From: Lachnospiraceae bacterium NSJ-143 | Lineage (GTDB): Bacteria; Bacillota; Clostridia; Lachnospirales; Anaerotignaceae | Direction: 5' to 3' | NCBI GenBank assembly: GCA_022867625.1 | Contig: JALIFM010000007.1 | Location: forward strand, 92,803 to 156,802 | Length of the DNA stretch: 64,000 nucleotides | In this document: piece by piece, positions 9,793 through 18,330 of the stretch | Layout of the letters: every line of letters starts with the position of its first letter | Position numbering within the stretch: position 1 is the stretch's first letter | Notes under the pieces: generated by a model | The model's database searches: none | What the model saw: only the letters and a program-made list of their open reading frames with translations | What the model was told of the DNA's origin: nothing | Position numbers and translations under genes: made by a program

Positions 9793-11334
9793 TCAGTTTA
9801 ACGCCTCATCATTTTCCACAGATTTTGCGTCTGACACTATCTTATCATATACTTTAAGCCCATGGCTTGTTGAAGATGGCTTTACAATGGAATACTCGGA
9901 ATTTTGCCCTACAATTTCGATAACTGCATAATCTGCCATTGAGCTGTTGGCAACATAAACGCATTTATAGTTTTCAACCTCACTTATTTTAAAATCAGAA
10001 GCGCTTTCGCCGCTCCCCATAAGGAGTGTATCTCCAATTTTAAGGGTTTTATAATCCTGAAGCACATACGCAAACTGTTCATCAGAAGTAAATACATCTA
10101 TATTAACTGTCTGGTCTGACGAACCGTTACGCAGTATCACTGTCTTCTGCCCAAGATTATCCACAACACACGCCAGCGGTATCTTTAAGAATGTTTTTTC
10201 TATTATAGCCGTATTAGGTATTTTTAGACCTGTGTAAGCGTTTTGCCTTATATTAAACGTAAGTGACCTGAGCTGTAAAAATTCAATCATATTTTCATCT
10301 GAGCTTAAAACCACATATGTCTCCGTATCTCCCAGACGCGTGCTTTCAATCTTCATTTCCGCGCTCAGCTCAGTGTCGTCATACATTGTATATATCTCAA
10401 GTGTATCGCCGTTTTCCCATTTGGCCGCCATCTCGTTTGGCACATATGATACAAGATACCATTTGTTGCTTTCTACTACCTTAAACAAAGGGCTGCCTTC
10501 CTTTGCCGCCACACCCTTAGATATATACTCAGGCTTAATTTCCTCATTTATCTGCTCTTTTGTTATTGTCTCCACGGTTTCCGGCGTAAATTTATCCTCA
10601 AAACCGTCAACCATAAAAGACAGCACACCGCTTTTTTCAGCTGTATATCTTGATACGCTTCCAGAAAGCTCCTTTTCGTATTCCTTTCGCTGCTGTGTCA
10701 GCTCGGCTGTACTGCTTGTTATCTCGCTTATAAAAATCTCATTTCTCATATCTATGTAATTCTGTATATTTGTCTTTAAAGAATACACATCTGAAATATT
10801 TCCAGAAGAAAATTTATAAGCCGTATTATCAACATCGTTAGCTATGCCGTTTTCTATACGGTCTATTTCATCTTTGTTTTTTGATATATCTTTACGCGAC
10901 TCCTGCGCGCTTAAAATATCCTTATCAATCTTTTTAATTTGGCTTTCAATATCGTTTGAAGTACCTGTATCCTTTACTGTACATACTACAGCATTTTTTG
11001 GCACCTTTGAATTTTCAGCGTAATTGTACGATGTTTCACCAGTCATGCTGCTGTTTACAACATATTCATCCCTTATTATCAGTCCGTTTAATGTCTTTGG
11101 ATTGTCGATAGTACCATAATTTACAGTCTCTGTAGGTACTGATGGCCTGCTCATAAAGACAACTATGTATCCAAGCAGATAAAACAGGAGCATCGCAAAC
11201 ACAGCAACCGTGAGGGCTTTATATCTGGTCCCCGGCTTTGCACTGCTTCTTTTGCGTGGTTTTTCATGTGATTTTACCGGCCGCGGCCTGTAGCGTGCTT
11301 TTGGCCTTGCTGTACTTCTTCTTCTTTTGCTCAA
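9793..11334 (-). CDS. HlyD-like membrane fusion/adaptor protein, no partner transporter
   Basis: A 513-residue protein with a very basic N terminus, one membrane segment near residues 45-65, and a long extracytoplasmic part. That part has a coiled-coil section (about 140-230) flanked by beta-rich lipoyl/barrel-like segments, the layout of HlyD/MacA-type adaptors. The start is TTG with GGAGG seven bases upstream. The next gene begins 14 bases after its stop (yggS), so it appears to head the ylm division cluster. No ABC or other transporter lies beside it. A role in cell envelope or division is inferred from context only. Confidence 0.75.
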   Translation of the reverse strand: MSKRRRSTARPKARYRPRPVKSHEKPRKRSSAKPGTRYKALTVAVFAMLLFYLLGYIVVFMSRPSVPTETVNYGTIDNPKTLNGLIIRDEYVVNSSMTGETSYNYAENSKVPKNAVVCTVKDTGTSNDIESQIKKIDKDILSAQESRKDISKNKDEIDRIENGIANDVDNTAYKFSSGNISDVYSLKTNIQNYIDMRNEIFISEITSSTAELTQQRKEYEKELSGSVSRYTAEKSGVLSFMVDGFEDKFTPETVETITKEQINEEIKPEYISKGVAAKEGSPLFKVVESNKWYLVSYVPNEMAAKWENGDTLEIYTMYDDTELSAEMKIESTRLGDTETYVVLSSDENMIEFLQLRSLTFNIRQNAYTGLKIPNTAIIEKTFLKIPLACVVDNLGQKTVILRNGSSDQTVNIDVFTSDEQFAYVLQDYKTLKIGDTLLMGSGESASDFKISEVENYKCVYVANSSMADYAVIEIVGQNSEYSIVKPSSTSHGLKVYDKIVSDAKSVENDEALN

Positions 11335-11379
11335 AGCACTACCTCCGGAATATTGTAATTAGCACTGCTGTCTTGCACT

Positions 11380-11470
11380 GCTGAATTAGTACTGTATTCT
11401 GCCATCATAAATTCTATTTTATATAATACCATAAAATTTACAATACTGGTCAAAATTCTTATAATTATGT
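11380..11470 (-). promoter_or_regulatory. Probable promoter of the HlyD-like/ylm division cluster
   Basis: On the minus strand an extended -10 (TGGTATTAT, around 11425) sits in an AT-rich stretch, with TTGACC about 19 bases upstream. The spacer is long, so the extended -10 carries most of the evidence. The untranslated leader also contains GCACTGCTG twice, of unknown meaning. Confidence 0.45.
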
Positions 11471-11528
11471 TAACGCAAATTATTGCAAAAAACCCATGCC
11501 TTTCCCAAAATCCATCTTTTCCGTATCG

Positions 11529-11565
11529 AAAAAAGCCCTGACCCGGATTAACACTCTGGATCAGG
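11529..11565 (-). terminator. Rho-independent terminator after the coiled-coil/coaD/rsmD unit
   Basis: Minus-strand hairpin CCTGATCC / GGGTCAGG (8 pairs with one T-G wobble) followed by GCTTTTTT. It starts 13 bases after the stop of the gene ending at 11579. Confidence 0.85.
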
Positions 11566-11578
11566 ACATTTGCATATA

Positions 11579-12091
11579 TTATCTATCATTCTCAATTCCT
11601 CTGAGCTCCTGTCGGTTTTCGTATATAATATCAAGACTATGGTTAAAGAAATTGTCAATTTCAATGCTCTCATTACGAAGCTCTTCCATCATTTTTTTAA
11701 GCCTGCTTTCAGCAAGGGCAAGAACCTCATCAGCATATTCTGTTGCACCTATGCGCATTTCCTTAGCCGTTTTTTTCGCATTGTCCACTATCTGAGCTGA
11801 GTGCTCATAAGCCTGTTTTGTTATTTCATGGTCATCTACAAGCTTGGCAATCTTATCTTTTGTTGATTCAAGCAGCTCGTCAGCTTCCTTCTGTGCGTCC
11901 AGAAGTATTTTATTTCTCTCAGAAACGATAAATTTGCTCTGTTTTATATCATTTGGAAGCCTGAGCCTGATTTCAGCGATAATGTCATATATCTCGTCTT
12001 TATCAATAGCTACCTTGTTTGAAAAAGGCACCGCCCTGCTCTGGTCAAGTATATCCTCAAGTTCTTCCAATAATTTCAACACTGCATCCAT
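11579..12091 (-). CDS. Coiled-coil protein of the coaD operon (function unknown)
   Basis: A 170-residue, mostly helical, highly charged protein without membrane segments. It resembles proteins annotated as 'ATPase' or DivIVA/ATP-synthase-B-like in Clostridia, always next to coaD. The sequence shows a short ordered N-terminal helix pair (MDAVLKLLEELEDILDQS) and a long heptad-rich stretch from about residue 55 to 160. No nucleotide-binding motif is visible, so the common ATPase label is not supported. It is cotranscribed with coaD and rsmD. Confidence 0.7.
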   Translation of the reverse strand: MDAVLKLLEELEDILDQSRAVPFSNKVAIDKDEIYDIIAEIRLRLPNDIKQSKFIVSERNKILLDAQKEADELLESTKDKIAKLVDDHEITKQAYEHSAQIVDNAKKTAKEMRIGATEYADEVLALAESRLKKMMEELRNESIEIDNFFNHSLDIIYENRQELRGIENDR

Positions 12092-12102
12092 TTACAAACC
12101 CC

Positions 12103-12585
12103 TCACTTTGTGAATTTATCTAAAACTTCCTGTTTTATTTCACACGGTATCATTGAGCATATATTCCCGCCGAACATTGCAATTTCCTTAAGCGTACTTG
12201 AGCTGAGATAAAGATATTCAACGCTTGTAGGTATAAAAAATGTTTCCAAGTCTGGCATAAGGCTTCTGTTTGTAAGCGCCATCTGAAACTCACTTTCAAA
12301 ATCCGTTACAGCTCTAAGTCCTCTTATAACAACCTGCGCATCTATCTGCTTGGCATAATCGACAAGCAGCCCTTTAAATGATGAAACCTCAACATTTTTA
12401 ATACCGGCTGTAACAAGCTTCAGCTGGTTTATTCTTTCCTCTATGGTAAAAAGAGATGATGACTTGTGCGGATTTTCAAGAACGCTCACAACGAGCTTGT
12501 CCACAAGTTTAGCAGCCCTTTTAATAATATCAAGATGTCCGTTAGTTACCGGGTCAAAGCTGCCCGGATAAATTGCCTTAATCAT
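12103..12585 (-). CDS. coaD: Phosphopantetheine adenylyltransferase CoaD
   Basis: Transfers AMP from ATP to 4'-phosphopantetheine in coenzyme A synthesis. Nucleotidyltransferase signature AIYPGSFDPVTNGHLDI is at the N terminus, with VIRGLRAVTDFESEFQMA and the ATP-binding SSSTLKEIA further on. I start at MIKAIYPGS because GGAGG precedes it. This start lies inside the last codons of rsmD (8-base overlap). 160 residues is the family length. The rsmD-coaD pair is conserved across Firmicutes. Confidence 0.97.
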   Translation of the reverse strand: MIKAIYPGSFDPVTNGHLDIIKRAAKLVDKLVVSVLENPHKSSSLFTIEERINQLKLVTAGIKNVEVSSFKGLLVDYAKQIDAQVVIRGLRAVTDFESEFQMALTNRSLMPDLETFFIPTSVEYLYLSSSTLKEIAMFGGNICSMIPCEIKQEVLDKFTK

Positions 12586-13138
12586 TATTATCCTCCAAAG
12601 CATAGAAGGCCATTTTCGTAGTTTTATAGTCCTTTACCCTGTAGTTGACAAGCCCTTTTATATTAATTATTTCCTCTTTAGAAGACTGTTCAGCAATTAT
12701 TATTCCATATTTATCCAATATGCCAAGCTTAACTACGGTTTCAAGAACATCGGAATATAATCCCGAAGCATACGGCGGGTCCATAAATATAATGTCAAAC
12801 TTTCTTTGGGCCGAGCTCAGCTGTTTTAAAGCTGAAACAGCATCTGTTTTTATAACTTCAGCCTTTTTATCAAGCTTTGTGTGTTCAAGGTTTTCTTTTA
12901 TAATCTCTAATGCATGAGGTGAATTATCCACAAGCACAGCTTCACATGCTCCTCTGCTGAGAGCCTCTATGGCTATGGAACCGCTTCCGCTGAACAAATC
13001 AAGAAACCGGCAGTCGTATAAATCCGGAGCCACTATGTTAAAGAGCGATTCTTTAATACGGTCTGTAGTAGGCCTTGTTGAAACGCCTTCCGGAGATTTC
13101 AGCCTGCTTCCCCTTGCTGTACCTGATATTACCCTCAT
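12578..13138 (-). CDS. rsmD: 16S rRNA (guanine-N2)-methyltransferase RsmD
   Basis: SAM-dependent methyltransferase that modifies a guanine of 16S rRNA (G966 in E. coli numbering). Motifs include MRVISGTARGSRL, the SAM-binding FLDLFSGSGSIAIEALSRG and the catalytic IIFMDPPYASG. The start at MRVISG has GGAGG six bases upstream; nine extra upstream codons have no ribosome site of their own. First gene of the rsmD-coaD-coiled-coil unit. Confidence 0.96.
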   Translation of the reverse strand: MRVISGTARGSRLKSPEGVSTRPTTDRIKESLFNIVAPDLYDCRFLDLFSGSGSIAIEALSRGACEAVLVDNSPHALEIIKENLEHTKLDKKAEVIKTDAVSALKQLSSAQRKFDIIFMDPPYASGLYSDVLETVVKLGILDKYGIIIAEQSSKEEIINIKGLVNYRVKDYKTTKMAFYALEDNND

Positions 13139-13178
13139 TTTTTCCTCCAAAACCTTGATATGCACATAAATATACTAA

Positions 13179-13207
13179 ATTATATCAGAACACATTATAA
13201 AAAACAA
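13179..13207 (-). promoter_or_regulatory. Sigma-A-type promoter of rsmD-coaD
   Basis: Minus strand TTGTTT (13202-13207), 17-base spacer, TATAAT (13179-13184) with an extended -10 TG one base upstream of it. It lies about 40 bases upstream of the rsmD start. Confidence 0.8.
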
Positions 13208-13295
13208 TACTTCTGTTATTCCCTGACGTATTTTTTCACAAAATTGATTGCCCGTGAATAAAATAGTCTCGATTAAGTTTATACACAGAGCAAAT

Positions 13296-15347
13296 TTATA
13301 TCCCAATACGGCCGCCCTGAAGAAATAATTCCCTGACTCTGCGAAAAAGAGGTTCATAATCAATATTTTCTCTCCACACATTATCTTTATTGAGTTTTTT
13401 TGCCGCTTCCTGCGCTTCCTTCAGTATTTCGGAATCCTTATAGAGGTTTGCTATCTTAAGCTGCGGAACCCCATGCTGCCTTGTACCAAAAAACTCACCC
13501 GGCCCTCTCAGTTTCAGGTCGGTTTCTGATATCTCAAAGCCGTCATTGGTTTTTTTCATTACTTTCATGCGTTCCCTTGTCTGTTCACTCTTTGAGTCAG
13601 TTACAAGTATACAGTAGGACTGGTGTTTGCCCCTGCCCACCCTTCCCCGAAGCTGGTGCAGCTGTGAAAGGCCAAACCTTTCAGCGTTTTCTATAAGCAT
13701 AATAGTCGCGTTCGGCACATTTATGCCAACCTCAATTACCGTTGTAGAAATCAGTATCTGAATCCTGCCCTCCGCAAAATCCCTCATAACAGATTCTTTC
13801 TCATCAGGCTTCATCTTTCCGTGCAGAACCGAAACATTCAACCCCTCAAATTCTGTCTGAGAAACTTCTTTTATCATTGTATCAACAGCCTTTGCCTCTA
13901 TAGTGTCGCTCTCCTCAATCATAGGGCAGACCATATATGCCTGACGTCCCTTTTCGACTTCTTTTCTCACAAAAGCATAGGCCCTGCTGTGATAAGAGCT
14001 GTTTACAGCATAGGTTTGTATGTGCTGGCGCCCCGGAGGAAGCTCATCAATAACAGAAATATCCAAATCGCCATAAAGAATCAGCGCCAAAGTCCTTGGT
14101 ATTGGCGTTGCTGTCATTACAATTACATGTGCATTTTCTGCCTTTTGTGAAAGGATATTCCTTTGATTAACGCCAAACCTGTGCTGTTCATCGGTAATAA
14201 CAAGCCCAAGATTATCAAATTCCACATCTTTTTGAATAATTGCATGCGTACCTATTACCATTTTTACTTTTCCGTCTGCAATATCAGCTTTAACCATATC
14301 TTTTTCTCTTTTTTTCAAAGACCCTTTTAAAAGGTATACCTCAATGCCAAAATTCTCAAAAAACTGTTTAAACGACTCATAGTGCTGGCTTGCAAGTACC
14401 TCAGTAGGCGCCATAAGGGCAGCCTGAAAACCGCTTTCCACAGCCATAAGCGCTGCCGCCATAGCTACAGCCGTTTTTCCGCTTCCTACATCGCCCTGTA
14501 TGAGCCTGTTCATAAGGTTTTTAGATGATGTGTCATTGATTATTTCTTTTACAACCTTTTTCTGCGCCGCAGTGAAATCAAACCCCAATGCTTTTTGGGT
14601 TCTTGCCAGAATATTATTATTTTTAAAAACCGGTCCGCCGCTTCTCTCGCTTAGGCCCTTTATTTCAAAAAGTGCCAGCTGGAGTACAAACAGCTCCTCA
14701 AAAACAAGCCTTCTTCTGGCCATAAAAAAGCTTTCGCTGTTCTCAGGAAAATGTATATTGCTTACAGCAAAATTCCTTTCACATAAGCAATATTTCTTTC
14801 TTATCGAAAGCGGCATAAAATCCGGCAGCTGTGCTTTAACTTCGGTCAGCGTCATTTTTATAAGCGACCTGAGAACCTTCTGGCTTATACCGCTTGTCAA
14901 ATGGTAAACCGGCACAATACGCCCGCCGCCAAGCACTTCACGCCCATCGGCACGCTCAAACTCCGGCGAAATTATTTCCCTTCGTCCGTTACGCTTTCTG
15001 TACTCTCCGGTAAATATGTATTCCTCATCTTTTTTTACAGCGTTTTTAATATATGGCTGGTTATACCATACAGCATTGATACTGCCAGTATCATCTTTAA
15101 GCTTTACTTTTGTTATAGCCATTTTTCCGATATGGACATTTTCAGGAACAGCATCTACCCATGCAAAAAATGTGTTTTCCTCATCCTCAACAAAGTCAGA
15201 TATCTTTCTGACCTCGCTTCGGTCATCATACTCCCTTGGAAAATGTTCTATAAGGCCGCCTACAGTAAATATGCCCAGATGGTTTAAAAGCTGCGCCTTT
15301 TTTTCACCCACACCTTTTATAGAAGTTACAGGGTCACTCAGCAGCAT
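13296..15347 (-). CDS. recG: ATP-dependent DNA helicase RecG
   Basis: Branch-migrating helicase that reverses stalled forks and processes Holliday junctions and R-loops. The N-terminal wedge/OB domain spans about residues 1-240. The helicase core has Walker A GDVGSGKTAVA, the Walker B DEQH box (ITDEQHRFG), TATPIPRT and QLRGRVGRG. The 683 residues match the family. In Bacillus recG also follows the asp23-fakA region, but the sdaA genes usually between them are absent here. Confidence 0.98.
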   Translation of the reverse strand: MLLSDPVTSIKGVGEKKAQLLNHLGIFTVGGLIEHFPREYDDRSEVRKISDFVEDEENTFFAWVDAVPENVHIGKMAITKVKLKDDTGSINAVWYNQPYIKNAVKKDEEYIFTGEYRKRNGRREIISPEFERADGREVLGGGRIVPVYHLTSGISQKVLRSLIKMTLTEVKAQLPDFMPLSIRKKYCLCERNFAVSNIHFPENSESFFMARRRLVFEELFVLQLALFEIKGLSERSGGPVFKNNNILARTQKALGFDFTAAQKKVVKEIINDTSSKNLMNRLIQGDVGSGKTAVAMAAALMAVESGFQAALMAPTEVLASQHYESFKQFFENFGIEVYLLKGSLKKREKDMVKADIADGKVKMVIGTHAIIQKDVEFDNLGLVITDEQHRFGVNQRNILSQKAENAHVIVMTATPIPRTLALILYGDLDISVIDELPPGRQHIQTYAVNSSYHSRAYAFVRKEVEKGRQAYMVCPMIEESDTIEAKAVDTMIKEVSQTEFEGLNVSVLHGKMKPDEKESVMRDFAEGRIQILISTTVIEVGINVPNATIMLIENAERFGLSQLHQLRGRVGRGKHQSYCILVTDSKSEQTRERMKVMKKTNDGFEISETDLKLRGPGEFFGTRQHGVPQLKIANLYKDSEILKEAQEAAKKLNKDNVWRENIDYEPLFRRVRELFLQGGRIGI

Positions 15348-15379
15348 TCTGATTCCTCCAAAACTAATATACAGAAATT

Positions 15380-15412
15380 AACCGTTTTACAGTGCTATCC
15401 TGCAAAACGGTT
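15380..15412 (-). terminator. Hairpin between the fakA-like gene and recG
   Basis: Inverted repeat AACCGTTTT / AAAACGGTT with an inner CAG/CTG extension. The minus-strand tail is TTAATTTC, a weak T run, so it may attenuate rather than fully stop transcription from the upstream gene. Confidence 0.5.
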
Positions 15413-15450
15413 ATCATACTATTAATACCAGTAAATATAATTTGCTGAAA

Positions 15451-17115
15451 TTATTCTACAGAAATAAGATAGTAGTACAGCGGCTGTCCACCGTAGTGCA
15501 TCTCAACCTCACAGTCAGTAAAAGTTTCACAAGCAAAGTCCTTCAGCTTTTGAGCCTCTTCCTTAGATATTTCCTCTCCGTAATAAACAGTAATAACTTC
15601 TGAGCTGTCATCAACAGAATTTTCAAGAAGGCTTTTTGCACACTCAAGCACGTCCTTTTTAACAACTGATATGCTGCCGCCTGACATTCCTATAAAGTCT
15701 CCTTTAGAAATCTCACTGCCGTTAATTACAGTATCCCTAACGGCAAATGTAACACTCAGCGTTTTAACAAACTCCATGCCTTCTTCCATAGATTCAACTA
15801 CTTCCTCGTCTGTCATTGAGTCGTCGTAATTAATCATGGCTGAAATACCTTCAGGTATCGATGTTGTTTTAATAACAACTATCTTTTTGTCTTTGCTTAG
15901 CTTTGCTGCCTGTTCAGACGCAAGTATTATATTTTTGTTGTTTGGAAGGACAAAAACAGTCTTTGCGTTTACCTTTTCCACAGCTTCCAATATGTCCTCT
16001 GTGCTCGGGTTCATTGTCTGCCCGCCTGTTATTATCTCATCAACACCTATATTTCTGAATATCTCCGAAAAACCGTCTCCAGATGAAACACTGATAAATC
16101 CACGGTTTTTAGGTTTTAAATCACGCTCTTCATTTTTATTGCCGCTGGCCGTATTTGAAAAATCAATTTTATTGCTGTGCTGAATACGCATATTATCTAT
16201 TTTCAATCCATTCAGCGCTCCAAGCCTGAGCGCTTTTTCAATTACAAGCCCCGGGTGGTTTGTATGTACATGCACCTTAACAACATCGTCATCGGCAACA
16301 AGCACAAGGGAATCTCCAATAGAAAGCATATACTGTCTTATATCATTTATTTCCTTTTCAGAAGCGCCATTTTTCAATATAAAAAATTCAGTGCAGTATC
16401 CGAATTTTATATCCTCAGCCTTTACAGACGATATAGCGCTGAAGTCAGGCTTAGCAGCCTCCTGAGCCTGTCCAATAGGTTTAAGCTCAACCTCCGCACC
16501 TGTCTTAAGGTTATCAAGAGCTCCCTTTAAAATAAATATAAGGCCCTTGCCTCCAGCGTCCACAACTCCGGCTTCCTTCAGAGCAGGGAGCATATCGGTT
16601 GTTTTAAGAAGCACGCCATCAGCCTCATTTATAATATATTCCAAAAATTCCTCCACATCATCGGTTTCCAGACAGGCCTTCTGAGCAGCATCAGCACAGG
16701 CTGCGGCAACTGTAAGTATTGTCCCTTCTTTAGGCTTCATTACGGCTTTATATGCAGTATCAGCCGCTTTTTGAAACGCCTGCGACAAAGCCAGTACGTC
16801 TGCTTCGCTTTGGCCGCCTATTGACTTGGAAAAACCTCTGATAAGCTGTGAAAGTATAACTCCGGAGTTTCCTCTCGCCCCTCTTAAAGCCCCTCCGGCA
16901 CAGACATTAAGTATATCCGAAACACTTTCAGACATACTTTTTTCAGCCTCTCTTGCAGCTGAAACAATAGTAAGAGACATATTTGTTCCCGTATCCCCGT
17001 CAGGCACCGGAAAGACATTAAGAGCATCGACAATCTGTTTATTTTTGCTCAGCTCATTTGCGCCGGCTATAACAAGCCCGCGCATAATATGTCCGTTAAT
17101 GCTTTTAAGCCCCAC
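15451..17115 (-). CDS. fakA: DAK2-domain protein, fatty acid kinase catalytic subunit-like (FakA/YloV)
   Basis: Homologue of YloV/FakA, the ATP-binding subunit that phosphorylates fatty acids presented by a FakB lipid carrier. The N-terminal DhaL (DAK2) domain (about residues 1-200) shows FPVPDGDTGTNMSLT, GARGNSGVILSQL and DAGGKGLIFIL. It is followed by the FakA middle domain and a C-terminal DegV-like domain. The 554 residues match. No fakB gene is adjacent. It follows asp23 by 17 bases, the conserved yloU-yloV pair. Confidence 0.9.
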   Translation of the reverse strand: MGLKSINGHIMRGLVIAGANELSKNKQIVDALNVFPVPDGDTGTNMSLTIVSAAREAEKSMSESVSDILNVCAGGALRGARGNSGVILSQLIRGFSKSIGGQSEADVLALSQAFQKAADTAYKAVMKPKEGTILTVAAACADAAQKACLETDDVEEFLEYIINEADGVLLKTTDMLPALKEAGVVDAGGKGLIFILKGALDNLKTGAEVELKPIGQAQEAAKPDFSAISSVKAEDIKFGYCTEFFILKNGASEKEINDIRQYMLSIGDSLVLVADDDVVKVHVHTNHPGLVIEKALRLGALNGLKIDNMRIQHSNKIDFSNTASGNKNEERDLKPKNRGFISVSSGDGFSEIFRNIGVDEIITGGQTMNPSTEDILEAVEKVNAKTVFVLPNNKNIILASEQAAKLSKDKKIVVIKTTSIPEGISAMINYDDSMTDEEVVESMEEGMEFVKTLSVTFAVRDTVINGSEISKGDFIGMSGGSISVVKKDVLECAKSLLENSVDDSSEVITVYYGEEISKEEAQKLKDFACETFTDCEVEMHYGGQPLYYYLISVE

Positions 17116-17132
17116 TTGAATTTCCTCCTCAG

Positions 17133-17495
17133 TTAACTGTCAACTCTTACGCCTTCTACAAAGACGTTTATTTTGTCTGTCTTTACCTCAAAACAGTCCT
17201 CTAATTGAAATTTCACTGTGTTGATTATGTTATCAGCTATAGCTGAAATATTAGTGCCATATTCTACTATAATATGAAAATCAAGGCTTATAGTGTTTTC
17301 TTCCTCATCAACATAAACCTTTATTCCCTTGGTAAGGCTTTCGACCTTGAGAAGCTGAAAGAATCCGTCCTTCATGTTTTTAGCCGCCATACCCACAATA
17401 CCATAACAGTCCAGTGCCGCACAGCCAGCTACCCTGGCAATTACTTCCTCATCAATAGAAATTACGCCTAAATTTGTTTCTATTTTGGCTGACAT
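17133..17495 (-). CDS. Asp23/Gls24 family envelope stress protein (YloU)
   Basis: Asp23/DUF322 family protein of 120 residues, thought to act at the membrane in envelope homeostasis. Motifs include ISIDEEVIARVAGCAALDCYGIVGM and a C-terminal VNVFVEGVRV-like strand (INVFVEGVRVDS). The start at MSAKIETNLG has a perfect AGGAGG eight or nine bases upstream. It is paired with the fakA-like gene downstream and divergent from rpmB, exactly as in Bacillus. Confidence 0.92.
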   Translation of the reverse strand: MSAKIETNLGVISIDEEVIARVAGCAALDCYGIVGMAAKNMKDGFFQLLKVESLTKGIKVYVDEEENTISLDFHIIVEYGTNISAIADNIINTVKFQLEDCFEVKTDKINVFVEGVRVDS

Positions 17496-17737
17496 ATAAA
17501 ATCCCTCCTGCAAATATTATTGCGGTGCTGTTAATATTTAAGTTAAAATGTAAAATAAAGCATTTATAAACCGATATTTATATTTATCCATGCTTTTGAT
17601 TAGTTTATCACAAAACACATGAAATTAAAAGAGCAGGCACACAAAGTTATAAAAATAATAATTATCCAATTTAATTCCGTGATAACAGCGGCCAAAAGCG
17701 TAATTTGCAAAAAAATAAAAAAATTAGTTTTTTATAC
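17496..17737. other. AT-rich divergent intergenic region between asp23 and rpmB
   Basis: About 300 bases separate the two divergent start codons. Apart from the rpmB promoter and ribosome site, the region is AT-rich filler with several weak -10-like hexamers on the minus strand that could serve asp23. No open reading frame or stable hairpin is visible. Confidence 0.5.
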
Positions 17738-17766
17738 TTGCAATATCCATTTCTTTCTGCTAAAAT
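17738..17766 (+). promoter_or_regulatory. Promoter of rpmB
   Basis: TTGCAA (17738-17743), a 17-base spacer, and TAAAAT (17761-17766). The transcript would have a leader of about 35 bases ending in the ribosome site AAGGAGGTG before the ATG at 17809. Confidence 0.8.
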
Positions 17767-17808
17767 AATATCGTTATGTCATGGATACAATTTAAGGAGG
17801 TGCAGGTA

Positions 17809-18009
17809 ATGGCAAAGTGTGAAATCTGCGAAAAAACAATGCAGACTGGTCATAGAATCAGCATTAACCGTAGCCAGGTCAGCAGACGTGCTAACAAGAC
17901 TTGGAAAGCTAATGTCAAGAAAGTAAAAATCAATGACAACGGTACTATCAGATCTATATACATTTGTACAAGATGTCTTCGTTCAGGTAAAGTTACTCGC
18001 GCCATCTGA
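17809..18009 (+). CDS. rpmB: 50S ribosomal protein L28
   Basis: Large-subunit ribosomal protein of 66 residues. It is the zinc-binding (C+) form: two Cys in MAKCEICEK and two in IYICTRCLRS. It starts at MAKCEIC with AAGGAGGTG upstream. It is the only plus-strand gene of the first 33 kb, flanked by its own promoter and terminator, and lies divergently from asp23 as in Bacillus. Confidence 0.97.
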   Translation: MAKCEICEKTMQTGHRISINRSQVSRRANKTWKANVKKVKINDNGTIRSIYICTRCLRSGKVTRAI

Positions 18010-18020
18010 TTTATACAGAC

Positions 18021-18045
18021 AACTCCCTTTGCTGAGGGAGTTTTA
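18021..18045 (+). terminator. Terminator of rpmB
   Basis: Perfect stem AACTCCCT / AGGGAGTT with a 6-base loop and a short T run, 11 bases after the rpmB stop. Confidence 0.85.
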
Positions 18046-18062
18046 GTTTGCCCAAAAACAGC

Positions 18063-18083
18063 CCCCTAAGCGGGGATTTTTTT
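18063..18083. terminator. Short bidirectional hairpin between rpmB and the 48-codon gene
   Basis: CCCC/GGGG stem with loop TAAGC. On the plus strand it is followed by ATTTTTTTATTT. On the minus strand it follows the stop of the gene ending at 18087 and runs into CTGTTTTTG. It can serve as a back-up terminator for both convergent units. Confidence 0.6.
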
Positions 18084-18086
18084 ATT

Positions 18087-18233
18087 TCAGCATTTTCTTA
18101 TTATCAAAAATATACCGGCGGCTACCATAGTAACAGCCGCAAAAAATCCCCACCAAGGCAAAAATGTCACTACCAGCATACCTGCGCCAAAAGATGTCAA
18201 AATTATTCCCAATATTTTAAATTCCATATTCAT
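18087..18233 (-). CDS. Small two-segment membrane protein in the spoVM position
   Basis: A 48-codon open frame beginning ATGAATATG and ending TGA. It encodes a peptide with two hydrophobic stretches (about residues 7-24 and 30-45) joined by LPWWG and ending in the basic tail RKC. The upstream sequence AGGCGGG is a modest ribosome site. It lies between thiN and rpmB, where Bacillus has the 26-residue sporulation peptide SpoVM. The sequence does not look like SpoVM. Composition, location and a downstream hairpin support a real gene; its function is unknown. Confidence 0.6.
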   Translation of the reverse strand: MNMEFKILGIILTSFGAGMLVVTFLPWWGFFAAVTMVAAGIFLIIRKC

Positions 18234-18286
18234 ACCCGCCTATTGCTATATGTATTTATTATATTCCGCCAAACTTTTTTGAACAC

Positions 18287-18317
18287 AAAAAAAGCCGTAC
18301 TGATTTACAGATACGGC
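18287..18317 (-). terminator. Terminator of the stp-prkC-rsgA-rpe-thiN run
   Basis: Minus-strand stem GCCGTA / TACGGC with an inner CTG/CAG extension, followed by TTTTTTTG, starting 14 bases after the thiN stop. Confidence 0.85.
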
Positions 18318-18330
18318 CTATTTTAATTAT

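Noticed and set aside
11579-12091. ATPase or V-type ATPase subunit
   Set aside because: No Walker motifs or V-ATPase neighbours; the protein is simply a charged coiled coil next to coaD.
18010-18330. A SpoVM gene in the thiN-rpmB gap
   Set aside because: I looked for a 26-residue peptide resembling MKFYTIKLPKFLGG on both strands and found none; the 48-codon frame is a different protein.
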